Source of the DNA: Verrucomicrobiota bacterium
Lineage (GTDB): Bacteria; Verrucomicrobiota; Verrucomicrobiia; Chthoniobacterales; UBA10450
Assembly (NCBI GenBank): GCA_003218815.1
Contig: QHON01000135.1
Coordinates: forward strand, 1-5,148
Direction: 5' to 3'
Length of the DNA: 5,148 bases
In this document: positions 1 through 5,148 of the stretch, one piece after another
Numbering within the stretch: position 1 is the stretch's first letter
How the letters are laid out: every line of letters begins with the position of its first letter
Made by a program: the position numbers and the translations under genes
The notes under the pieces: generated by a model
What the model saw: the letters and a program-made list of their open reading frames with translations, nothing else
What the model was told of the DNA's origin: nothing
Databases searched by the model: none

Positions 1-1405
1 GAATCAGATCGTTTGTTCCGATACTGAAAAAATCGATTTCACGGGCGAGCACGTCGGCGGAAATGGCGGCACTTGGGATTTCGATCATCGCGCCAACTTC
101 CGTTTTGTCGCTGATGTCGATCTTTGATGCGCACAGTTCTTCCTTGCATTCTGCGAGCACGGACATTGCGCCGCGCAATTCGTCCAGGCCGGATATCATC
201 GGAAACATGATTTTTACATTGCCCACAGCGCTAGCGCGAAGAATAGCGCGCAACTGCGTTTTGAAGATGTCGATGTTCTCGAGGCAAAAGCGGATCGCTC
301 GCCAGCCAAGAAATGGGTTCAACTCGTCGCTGATGTCCACAGTCCCGGGGGCCAATTTGTCGCCACCGAGATCAAAGGTTCGAATAATCAGCGGATCGGG
401 CCGGACGCGCTCCGCCACTTTTCGATACGTTTCATATTGTTCATTTTCTGTCGGCAGAGTGTTGCGATTTAAGTAAAGGAACTCGGTGCGATAAAGCCCG
501 ATTCCCTCCGCGCCGTTGGCAGCGACGGCATCGACGTCCTCTGGAAGCTCAATGTTGGCCGAGAGGACAATGTGGCGGCCATCGCGCGTCGTGGACGCTG
601 TTTCGCGAAGCTCTTTCAACTGCGCCACGACTTTGACTCTTCTCGATTCGATTTCGCCGTAACGCTTAAGCGTTTCCGGCGTTGGATCGACAATGAGAAA
701 GCCGTTGGTTCCATCGAGGAGCACGTGCTGACCGGTCTCAAGTCTTTCCGTGATATCGTGCAAACCGACCACCGCGGGAATGTTGAGCGAGCGTGCCATA
801 ATCGCGGTATGCGAAGTGCGACTGCCCAGATCGGTGGCAAGCCCAAGCACGTGTTCCCGATTCATCGCCGCCGTGTCCGACGGCGTCAGATTGTGCGCGA
901 TGAGAATGTGTGGTTCGCTTAGTCCAAGAAATGTTTTGGGTGCTTTGCCCTGTAAATTTCGAATCACGCGCTTCGTCACGTCCTGAATATCCAGCGCGCG
1001 CTCGCGCAAATAGGGATCATCGATCTTATTGAGGGTCTCAGCATAGGTCGTGGCAACTTCCTGAAACACCCATTCGACATTGCAGAGGTCGGTTTCGAGT
1101 TTCCGCAGCACTTCGTCAATCAAAGTCCGGTCCTCGACCACCAGAAGGTGAGCATCGAAAATGGCCGCGTCTTTTGCTCCGATTGATTCCGCGATGCGCT
1201 GTTGCATCTCTAGAATCTGCATACGTGTTTGAATGAGGGCGGCTTCGAAGCGCCCAATTTCATCCGTGACTTGGGAAGGCGAGATGCGGTAGCGCGCGAC
1301 GTCGTCAAGATCGTCGCGAACGACATGAATCTGGCCGTGGGCAATTCCCGGCGAGACGCCCGCGCCTTCAAACCGAATTTCCTGTCGCGCGTTTTGCTCG
1401 TTCAT
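1..1405 (-). CDS. ptsI: PTS Enzyme I (phosphoenolpyruvate-protein phosphotransferase), C-terminus cut by window edge
   Basis: Cytoplasmic enzyme that takes phosphate from phosphoenolpyruvate onto its own histidine and passes it to HPr, the first step of the PTS. I translated the frame from the ATG at 1405 to base 1: 468 codons with no stop. The family is usually about 575 residues, so roughly the last 105 are outside the window. The N-terminal swivelling and HPr-binding part comes first, then the active-site motif GSRTSHTAIMAR with the phosphorylated His at residue 199 (E. coli His189). The PEP-binding barrel follows: GLYRTEFLY with Arg306, RTFDLGGDK with Arg342, NPFLGWRAIR, FPMISG, GAMIEIPSAA and FFSIGTNDL at the edge. 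These match E. coli Arg296 and Arg332 at a constant offset of 10, which supports the start and an intact frame. The catalytic Cys (E. coli Cys502) lies beyond the window. It follows ptsH by 47 bases in the same direction and is probably cotranscribed. No strong Shine-Dalgarno precedes the ATG. Confidence 0.96.
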   Translation of the reverse strand, partial: MNEQNARQEIRFEGAGVSPGIAHGQIHVVRDDLDDVARYRISPSQVTDEIGRFEAALIQTRMQILEMQQRIAESIGAKDAAIFDAHLLVVEDRTLIDEVLRKLETDLCNVEWVFQEVATTYAETLNKIDDPYLRERALDIQDVTKRVIRNLQGKAPKTFLGLSEPHILIAHNLTPSDTAAMNREHVLGLATDLGSRTSHTAIMARSLNIPAVVGLHDITERLETGQHVLLDGTNGFLIVDPTPETLKRYGEIESRRVKVVAQLKELRETASTTRDGRHIVLSANIELPEDVDAVAANGAEGIGLYRTEFLYLNRNTLPTENEQYETYRKVAERVRPDPLIIRTFDLGGDKLAPGTVDISDELNPFLGWRAIRFCLENIDIFKTQLRAILRASAVGNVKIMFPMISGLDELRGAMSVLAECKEELCASKIDISDKTEVGAMIEIPSAAISADVLAREIDFFSIGTNDLI

Positions 1406-1437
1406 CCAACTGCGAGGTTACTTGGGATGTCAACTCG

Positions 1438-1449
1438 CGAAAGCTTTCG
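1438..1449. repeat. 12-bp perfect palindrome in the ptsH-ptsI spacer
   Basis: CGAAAGCTTTCG reads the same on both strands and sits just after the ptsH stop, inside the 47-base gap before ptsI. It has no loop and no T tract, so it is not an intrinsic terminator. It could be a protein-binding site or chance; no function is known. Confidence 0.4.
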
Positions 1450-1452
1450 GAA

Positions 1453-1764
1453 TCAATCTTCGTTGAAACGCGCGTTGATTAATTCCTCAAGCTCTTCGAT
1501 GGCTTTACCAGCATCCGGGCCTTCGCAGCGGATCCGCAGCCTCGATCCTTGCCCGGCTGCCAGCATCATTAAGCCCATGATACTCTTGCCATTTACCTCT
1601 TCGCCTTCCTTCGCCACCCAAATTTCCGAGCGATAACGGCTTGCGATGCGCACAAACATCGCTGCCGGGCGCGCGTGGAGACCGAGTCGGTTCACAATCG
1701 GAATTTCCTTCTCGATCTTCTGGCTGGACGCAACGCGACTCGCTCTTCGATTCAATAAACCCAT
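1453..1764 (-). CDS. ptsH: HPr, histidine-containing phosphocarrier protein of the PTS
   Basis: Small cytoplasmic phosphocarrier that accepts phosphate from Enzyme I on a histidine and is a regulatory substrate of HprK on a serine. Both sites are visible: NRLGLHARPA with His30 (classical His15) and VNGKSIMGLMMLAAGQGS with Ser61 (classical Ser46), followed by the usual acidic C-terminal helix ending in EELEELINARF. The retained Ser and the KSIMG context agree with the adjacent kinase gene. At 103 residues it is longer than the usual 85-90, because about 14 basic and polar residues (MGLLNRRASRVASS) precede the normal start of the fold. The chosen ATG lies four bases after the hprK stop and has AAGGA eight bases upstream inside the end of hprK, so translation is probably coupled. 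Any shorter start would need a non-ATG codon. The operon order hprK-ptsH-ptsI supports the assignment. Confidence 0.96.
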   Translation of the reverse strand: MGLLNRRASRVASSQKIEKEIPIVNRLGLHARPAAMFVRIASRYRSEIWVAKEGEEVNGKSIMGLMMLAAGQGSRLRIRCEGPDAGKAIEELEELINARFNED

Positions 1765-1768
1765 TAAG

Positions 1769-2761
1769 TCATTCCTTGTGCTCCATTAAGTTGAGCAACT
1801 TGGTGTTAAATTCGAGCGCGCTGTTCTGGCCAAGTCCCTTCAGTTTTTGATCCATTGCCGCGACTTCGATTAGACGCGCCATATCGCGGCCCGGTCGCAC
1901 CGGAATTGTCACATGCGGCACCTGGAGCCCAAGAATCTCGTAAAATTCCTGGTCAAGGCCGATCCGATCAACGGCCTCGACCTCCTGCCATTCCTTCAGG
2001 GTGACAACAAGATCGAGGCGTTTCTCGATTCGAATACTGCCAATGCCGAAAACAGAAGCCACGTTGATGATCCCGATCCCACGGACCTCGATGTGATTGC
2101 GAGTCAGTTCTGGCGCCGTCGCCATAAGCTCGCGACCTTCGAGCGAAGTGATTCGCGTCACGTCATCAGCTACGAGGCTGTAGCCACGCTCGATTAAGCC
2201 AAGAACGCATTCACTTTTCCCGATACCGCTCGCGCCGCGAATTAAAACTCCCACGCCCAAAATATCCACCATGCTGCCGAACTCGGTCACCGTCGGCGAA
2301 AAATCGACTTCAAGAGCGATAGTCGCCGCGTTGATAAAGTTCATCGTGATCATCGGGGTGCGAAACACCGCGATCTCTGCTTCCTGGGTCACGGCGAGCA
2401 ACTCCGGCGCAAGGTGAAATCCGCGTGACATCACCAAGCAAGGGATCTTGCGCTCACAAAGCGCGCGAAATCGTCTGACCCGTACTCTTGCAGTCAGACT
2501 TTTCAGATATGAGTGCTCCGCTGCACCGAGCACCTGGACACGTTTCTCTGCGAAATAAGTGTAGAATCCGGAAAGCGCCAGACCGGGACGATTGATCGTG
2601 GGCTCGCGAATCTTTCGATGAAAGCCTACGCGCGGCCCTTCTAACTTCATGTGCAGCTTCTCAGCATGAGAATCGTAAAAACTCTCGACCGTAACTACCG
2701 GGACGCTTTTCTGCTGATCGCTTGTCGACGTAATCTTTTGGGTCCCGCTTTGCTGCGCCAT
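1769..2761 (-). CDS. hprK: HPr kinase/phosphorylase
   Basis: Bifunctional enzyme that phosphorylates the regulatory Ser of HPr with ATP or pyrophosphate and removes it by phosphorolysis, linking PTS state to metabolism. At 330 residues it is the usual length. The N-terminal domain (about 22-145) shows NRPGLALSGFYTYF and the RVQVLG(A)AEHSYL pattern. The kinase domain follows, with P-loop GASGIGKSE at 176-184, ADD at 198-200, the family signature HIEVRGIGIINV at 223-234, LDLVVTLKEW at 249-258, and the C-terminal VPHVTIPVRPGRDMARLIEVAAM stretch from 281. One oddity: the position before the conserved Gly upstream of the P-loop, normally His in an HG(V/S)LVDV motif, reads EFGSMVDI, with Phe at 161. 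The ATG at 2761 gives the full N-terminus but has only a weak ribosome-binding site. It is followed four bases later by ptsH. No promoter is certain; a TTGACA at 2997-3002 in the upstream spacer lacks a good -10. Confidence 0.96.
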   Translation of the reverse strand: MAQQSGTQKITSTSDQQKSVPVVTVESFYDSHAEKLHMKLEGPRVGFHRKIREPTINRPGLALSGFYTYFAEKRVQVLGAAEHSYLKSLTARVRVRRFRALCERKIPCLVMSRGFHLAPELLAVTQEAEIAVFRTPMITMNFINAATIALEVDFSPTVTEFGSMVDILGVGVLIRGASGIGKSECVLGLIERGYSLVADDVTRITSLEGRELMATAPELTRNHIEVRGIGIINVASVFGIGSIRIEKRLDLVVTLKEWQEVEAVDRIGLDQEFYEILGLQVPHVTIPVRPGRDMARLIEVAAMDQKLKGLGQNSALEFNTKLLNLMEHKE

Positions 2762-2834
2762 TGGTGTTAACTTCTAACGTGAATGACAGTCAATTTCCAA
2801 TAGACATCGCGCGTTTGACTTAAGATTGCGACGT

Positions 2835-2850
2835 ATCGCTGAATAGCGAT
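2835..2850. repeat. Short inverted repeat (6-bp arms, 4-base loop) upstream of hprK
   Basis: ATCGCT, then GAAT, then AGCGAT. The arms are perfect complements and the element lies about 75-90 bases before the hprK start. No T tract follows on either strand, so it is not a standard terminator. It may be an operator-like site, an RNA hairpin in the hprK leader, or chance. Confidence 0.35.
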
Positions 2851-2924
2851 GCAAGGCCGACGCCGAGCACGGTGTGAGTAAGCCAAAGAAAGTTACGGCT
2901 TGAACAGGGCACGGCTGATATTTC

Positions 2925-2941
2925 AGCGGAAGTTGCGCTCA
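2925..2941. repeat. 17-bp direct repeat, copy 1
   Basis: AGCGGAAGTTGCGCTCA is identical to the copy at 3058-3074, 133 bases away. Each copy carries an inner AGCG/CGCT inverted repeat with a seven-base loop. The flanking bases differ at both ends, so the match is exactly 17 bases. Confidence 0.8.
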
Positions 2942-3057
2942 GCATTTAGGAGATTGGTACAACCAGGCCTGTCGAAAATTCAGCTTGCCATTTTTGTGTC
3001 AACTCGGGCGCAGGGAAAGGGGCGCGACAGGCGAAACCTACTGACTCGTCGTGACCG

Positions 3058-3074
3058 AGCGGAAGTTGCGCTCA
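3058..3074. repeat. 17-bp direct repeat, copy 2, overlapping the antiporter stop codon
   Basis: Same 17 bases as 2925-2941. On the minus strand this copy starts with the TGA stop of the antiporter and its inner stem grows to five pairs, GAGCG and CGCTC around CAACTTC. No T tract follows. The two copies bracket about 116 bases of non-coding DNA, as might be left by a small duplication or an insertion junction. Confidence 0.8.
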
Positions 3075-4364
3075 TATATGCTCCTCACCGTTAACGTCCT
3101 CGACACTCATAATGCGAAAGGCAGAGGCCTGGATTTTTTGGCGGTAGATTCGTCCCCAGGCGTGCATTGTTTCGATGCTCGGTTGAAAGAATTTCTGGGC
3201 GAAAAGCGTCGGGACGAATGCGCTCAAGATCACCGTGCTGACCAGGAGCGTGTATTGCGTCCGGTCGATGATGTGGTTTTGCAATCCAAACAATGCCGAA
3301 ATCGTTCCAAAGGTTAAACCGGTCGCCATGAGAAGCGTGGTGTAAGTTGCCTCACGCGGCCGCATGTAGTGCAGCCTTGCCAAGGGGAAGACGCCCATGG
3401 TTTTTGTAAGCATTTTCAAAAGCAAGAACGCGCCAATGATCAAGAGGCCGGACCAGAGCGCCGGTAGCGAAACGTAAAGCCCAGCTTTGATAAAGTAGAA
3501 TGGTGTGAACATCGCGAAGGCAATGCTGCGCATGCGATGCACAAGGGTCTTGTCACGCAGAAAAACTCCCGCGACTACCAGTCCAACCAGATATGCGGGC
3601 AGGACCGCTTCGCTTTTCGCGGTCGTGGCGAGGCCACCGAGAAAAAACAGCACAAAGAAAATAAATTTTACCTCTGGCTCGCTTACTCGCGTAGCGCCCA
3701 ATTGTGTGATGATGGACTGCGTCCATCTCGGCATGAACCACAGCACGAACACCGTGACCGCAACGAAGACGAGCAGCCAGACATTGAAATTGGCAAAGAG
3801 ACCACCAAGCGCGACCACTGTCCCAAGATCGGTGATGAAGCACGCAGCCAGGATCATTTTGCCCATCGCTGTGTCGCTAAGACCACCCTCAATCATTACT
3901 GCGTAAACGACCGCAACTGATGTCGTGGACAGCGCAATTCCGGCGATTTGCGCCTGATGCAGTGACCAACCAAAGACGAATTGCGCGGCAACCCAGACAA
4001 CGCCGAACGGGATCGCAAAAGAGAGAACCCCGATCAGCACGCTTGCTCGCCAATTGGCCTTGAGCGAGTGCGGATCAATTTCAGCGCCCGCAAGAAATGT
4101 CAGTACGCCGGCGCCAAGCATGGCCAGGAAGTTTGTCCATTCCGTTGATTGCAGTACATGGTGCAGTTGTCCCGCATCGATGTTGCCACCCGCGATCCCG
4201 ATCTGGAGGGTACCGCCCTCGAACCCCAGCGCAATGTTACCGGCCACTACTCCGACCAGGATCTCAATCAACGCCACGGAAATCCCCGTCCAGATCGAGA
4301 TTAAACTGCCGACAAGCGCCAGCCCCATCCAGATCGCCGCAATAAACCAGATGTTATTCAGCAT
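3072..4364 (-). CDS. Cation/proton antiporter (Na+/H+ exchanger-like, CPA2/Kef-type membrane domain), fluoride riboswitch-controlled
   Basis: Polytopic inner-membrane protein of 430 residues with about 12-13 hydrophobic segments filling residues 5-391 and a short charged tail (392-430). It has no C-terminal nucleotide-binding (TrkA-N/RCK) domain, unlike KefB/KefC. Family hallmarks are FLAGAEIDP near 90-98, LSTTSVAVVYAVMIEGG near 145-161, the ion-site helix ACFITDLGTV with Thr178-Asp179, AYLVGLVVAG near 257-266, PFYFIKAG near 288-295 with Lys293, and the final GTISALFG and LVSTVILSAFVPTLF helices. The site reads Thr-Asp rather than the Asp-Asp typical of electrogenic NhaA/NapA exchangers, so its ion and stoichiometry are open. 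The ATG at 4364 is chosen because AAGGAG lies eight bases upstream; a TTG six codons earlier would put that site inside the gene. The upstream fluoride riboswitch implies a role in fluoride tolerance, perhaps coupled to pH or Na+ balance. The function is inferred from family and regulation; the exact substrate is unknown. Confidence 0.9.
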   Translation of the reverse strand: MLNNIWFIAAIWMGLALVGSLISIWTGISVALIEILVGVVAGNIALGFEGGTLQIGIAGGNIDAGQLHHVLQSTEWTNFLAMLGAGVLTFLAGAEIDPHSLKANWRASVLIGVLSFAIPFGVVWVAAQFVFGWSLHQAQIAGIALSTTSVAVVYAVMIEGGLSDTAMGKMILAACFITDLGTVVALGGLFANFNVWLLVFVAVTVFVLWFMPRWTQSIITQLGATRVSEPEVKFIFFVLFFLGGLATTAKSEAVLPAYLVGLVVAGVFLRDKTLVHRMRSIAFAMFTPFYFIKAGLYVSLPALWSGLLIIGAFLLLKMLTKTMGVFPLARLHYMRPREATYTTLLMATGLTFGTISALFGLQNHIIDRTQYTLLVSTVILSAFVPTLFAQKFFQPSIETMHAWGRIYRQKIQASAFRIMSVEDVNGEEHI

Positions 4365-4539
4365 AAGTTCCTCTCCTTCCAATTATTCTTGTGACGCCGT
4401 TTATGAATCGCCCCCTTTCAGACAAACGCTTCCCGAGCGGGAAAACCCTTTCAAATGGCGGCGCGAACCGACCGCAAGCCGAGCACCGTGCGCCGGTTTC
4501 GAGCGTACCGCCTGGTATTACCCAATTGCAATTGAGCAT
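4365..4539 (-). other. Long untranslated leader between riboswitch terminator and antiporter start
   Basis: About 175 bases transcribed only when the riboswitch terminator is bypassed. It contains the Shine-Dalgarno AAGGAG at 4373-4378. An open frame with in-frame ATGs at 4557 and 4539 crosses it and ends at 4354, overlapping the antiporter start, but neither ATG has a ribosome-binding site and the peptide resembles nothing I know, so I do not call it a gene. No second riboswitch class was recognised. Confidence 0.5.
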
Positions 4540-4580
4540 AAAAAAAACTCCGACCATTGCCTTTCGGCGTTAGTAGGAGT
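4540..4580 (-). terminator. Intrinsic terminator, expression platform of the fluoride riboswitch
   Basis: On the minus strand ACTCC (4580-4576) pairs with GGAGT (4551-4547). After one mismatch, ACTA pairs with TGGT, then a small internal loop, then GCC-GAAA-GGC caps the stem. Eight T (4547-4540) follow at once. The lower-stem strand ACTCC is also the pseudoknot strand of the aptamer, so the two folds exclude each other: ligand-bound aptamer means read-through, no ligand means termination. Confidence 0.9.
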
Positions 4581-4628
4581 CATTAGCTCAGGCGATTTTC
4601 CCCTTCGGGATGGCAAACTCCATTGCCC
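4573..4628 (-). promoter_or_regulatory. Fluoride riboswitch aptamer (crcB motif)
   Basis: The minus strand carries the diagnostic crcB-motif blocks. First is hairpin GGCAA (4627-4623) and TTGCC (4616-4612) around the loop TGGAGT. An extra small hairpin CCC-GAAG-GGG follows (4609-4600), then the conserved block GAGCTAATGACTCCTAC (4589-4573). The loop GGAGT (4621-4617) can pair with ACTCC (4580-4576), the pseudoknot that forms the fluoride/Mg2+ site in solved structures. As I recall it, the Bacillus cereus crcB aptamer has the same GATGGAGTT and GCTAATGACTCCTAC segments. An overlapping terminator gives an ON switch for the antiporter gene. The extra hairpin and the very short following stem (GC/GC) depart from the simplest examples. 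The 5' edge is set by the expected transcription start near 4628. Confidence 0.93.
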
Positions 4629-4635
4629 TGGCCGG

Positions 4636-4664
4636 ACTCTACCGGCTTCTTTAATTCCGATCAA
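4636..4664 (-). promoter_or_regulatory. Candidate sigma-70-like promoter of the riboswitch-antiporter transcript
   Basis: On the minus strand TTGATC (4664-4659) and TAGAGT (4641-4636) are separated by exactly 17 bases, each matching four of six consensus positions. Transcription would start about seven bases on, at or near the first G of the aptamer helix at 4628, as expected for a riboswitch beginning at the 5' end. The -35 lies inside one arm of the neighbouring inverted repeat. Prediction only. Confidence 0.4.
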
Positions 4665-4715
4665 CCAAAAGATTGGATTCTCGGTCCGGAAAATAAATTA
4701 GGACCGGTTGATCGG
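4657..4715. repeat. Inverted repeat (10-bp arms with inner 5-bp arms) after lptB
   Basis: CCGATCAACC at 4657-4666 is the exact complement of GGTTGATCGG at 4706-4715. Inside lie GGTCC (4683-4687) and GGACC (4701-4705), giving a nested stem. It begins 12 bases after the lptB stop. On the minus strand it is followed by AATTAAAG rather than a T run, so it is not a typical terminator, though it could slow polymerase or protect the lptB mRNA end. Its promoter-side arm covers the candidate -35 of the antiporter transcript, so a DNA-binding operator is an alternative. Confidence 0.6.
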
Positions 4716-4726
4716 AAAATCGATAA

Positions 4727-5148
4727 CTACATCTTGAAGCGTTCGCCGAGGTAAAGCTGCCGGCTAATAGGATCGTTGATCAGAAAATCCTTTGTCCCTT
4801 CACTCTCGACGCGACCTTCGAAAATCAAATAGGCGCGATCCACGATCGATAGGGTTTCGCGCACATTGTGATCGGTGATCATGATGGCGAGCCCCAACTT
4901 CCGTAGATTCACGATAATCTGTTGCACGTCGTAGACAGCAATCGGATCGACGCCACTAAACGGCTCATCAAGCATCAGCAGCTTTGGCTTGGTCACCAGC
5001 GAGCGCGCAATGGTCAGCCGCCGTTTCTCGCCCCCGCTCAAGGTCAGCGCAGTATTTTTCGCGATCCGCTCAATACCAAACTGATGCAGCAATTGATCAC
5101 AACGATTCCGCCGCTCCGTTTTGCTCAGCGGGAGCGTTTCTAAGATTG
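4727..5148 (-). CDS. lptB: LPS export ABC transporter ATP-binding protein LptB, N-terminus outside the window
   Basis: Cytoplasmic ATPase of the LptB2FG complex, which extracts lipopolysaccharide from the inner membrane and drives it across the periplasm. The frame is open from the window edge (about 140 codons) to TAG at 4727-4729; the full protein is usually about 240 residues, so the Walker A part is missing. Visible elements in order are the signature LSGGEKRRLTIARSL, Walker B LLMLDEPFSGVDPIAV, the H-loop TDHNVRETL and the C-terminal LYLGERFKM. The NVRETL and YLGE(R/D)F(K/R) segments closely resemble E. coli LptB, separating it from general ABC ATPases and from the related LivF/LivG. An apparent start at 5092 is a TTG leucine codon inside the gene. 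In many Gram-negatives lptB lies upstream of rpoN, hpf and PTS regulators; here the next gene is the antiporter. Confidence 0.95.
   Translation of the reverse strand, partial: ILETLPLSKTERRNRCDQLLHQFGIERIAKNTALTLSGGEKRRLTIARSLVTKPKLLMLDEPFSGVDPIAVYDVQQIIVNLRKLGLAIMITDHNVRETLSIVDRAYLIFEGRVESEGTKDFLINDPISRQLYLGERFKM

Larger units (their letters stand above)
2762..3071. other. Spacer between antiporter and hprK, no gene supported
   Basis: About 310 bases with no convincing coding frame; the short open frames here resemble no protein I know. It contains one copy of a 17-bp direct repeat and most of the second, a short hairpin at 2835-2850, and on the minus strand a perfect TTGACA at 2997-3002. 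Sixteen bases on from that is only AATTTT, a poor -10, so an hprK promoter is possible but unproven. I see no stem plus T tract that would terminate the antiporter transcript, so read-through into hprK remains possible. Confidence 0.5.

Noticed and set aside
63..986. Plus-strand frames of 137, 116 and 78 residues.
   Set aside because: They are antisense to ptsI, whose frame I translated fully and which carries all expected Enzyme I motifs.
1428..1433. TTGACA on the minus strand before ptsI as a separate promoter.
   Set aside because: There is no -10 at proper spacing before the start codon, and the operon layout explains expression.
2900..3317. Plus-strand frames of 64 and 88 residues over the spacer and the antiporter 3' end.
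   Set aside because: No recognisable product or ribosome-binding site; the longer one is mostly antisense to the antiporter.
4365..4382. TTG at 4382 as the antiporter start (six extra residues).
   Set aside because: It would place the strong AAGGAG site inside the coding region; the ATG at 4364 has that site at ideal spacing.
4354..4557. 67-residue minus-strand frame in the antiporter leader as a gene.
   Set aside because: No ribosome-binding site, it runs through the terminator stem and T tract, and the peptide is unrecognisable; kept only as a low-interest finding.
4054..4701. 215-residue plus-strand frame opposite the antiporter start and riboswitch.
   Set aside because: It lies antisense to a clear membrane protein and the riboswitch, with composition typical of an antisense shadow.
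4657..4715. Inverted repeat after lptB as a standard intrinsic terminator or insertion-sequence ends.
   Set aside because: No T tract on the minus strand after the stem, no transposase and no clear target-site duplication.

Overview
The window is a compact stretch of a Gram-negative bacterial chromosome in which every supported gene lies on the minus strand. Read in transcription order (high to low coordinates) it holds: the 3' part of lptB (ATPase of the lipopolysaccharide transporter); a control region with an inverted repeat, a candidate promoter and a fluoride (crcB-type) riboswitch ending in an intrinsic terminator; a 430-residue cation/proton antiporter; a roughly 310-base spacer; and the phosphotransferase-system (PTS) genes hprK, ptsH and ptsI, the last running off the low-coordinate end. 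ptsI has no stop codon inside the window, but its frame is open from the ATG at 1405 to base 1.

LptB implies an outer membrane with LPS. HPr kinase/phosphorylase next to HPr and Enzyme I in a Gram-negative genome fits several phyla. The combination and the protein style suggest the Verrucomicrobiota (for example a soil Chthoniobacterales relative), but this is inference and was not tested by any search.

The window has two functional blocks. The first is a fluoride-responsive unit. The aptamer has the hallmark pseudoknot partners (GGAGT in the first loop, ACTCC in the 3' strand), and the same ACTCC also forms the base of a terminator followed by eight T. Fluoride binding should therefore let transcription reach the antiporter gene, making it a fluoride-tolerance candidate in place of CrcB or a CLC-F channel. 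The second is a PTS phosphorelay and regulator: Enzyme I phosphorylates HPr on His30, and HprK phosphorylates or dephosphorylates it on Ser61. No sugar-specific EII gene is visible here.

The most interesting points are the riboswitch-antiporter unit sitting between lptB and hprK, the Phe at the usual catalytic-region His of HprK, a 17-bp direct repeat bracketing the spacer after the antiporter, and an inverted repeat whose arm overlaps the candidate riboswitch promoter. No tRNA, rRNA, CRISPR array or insertion sequence was seen.
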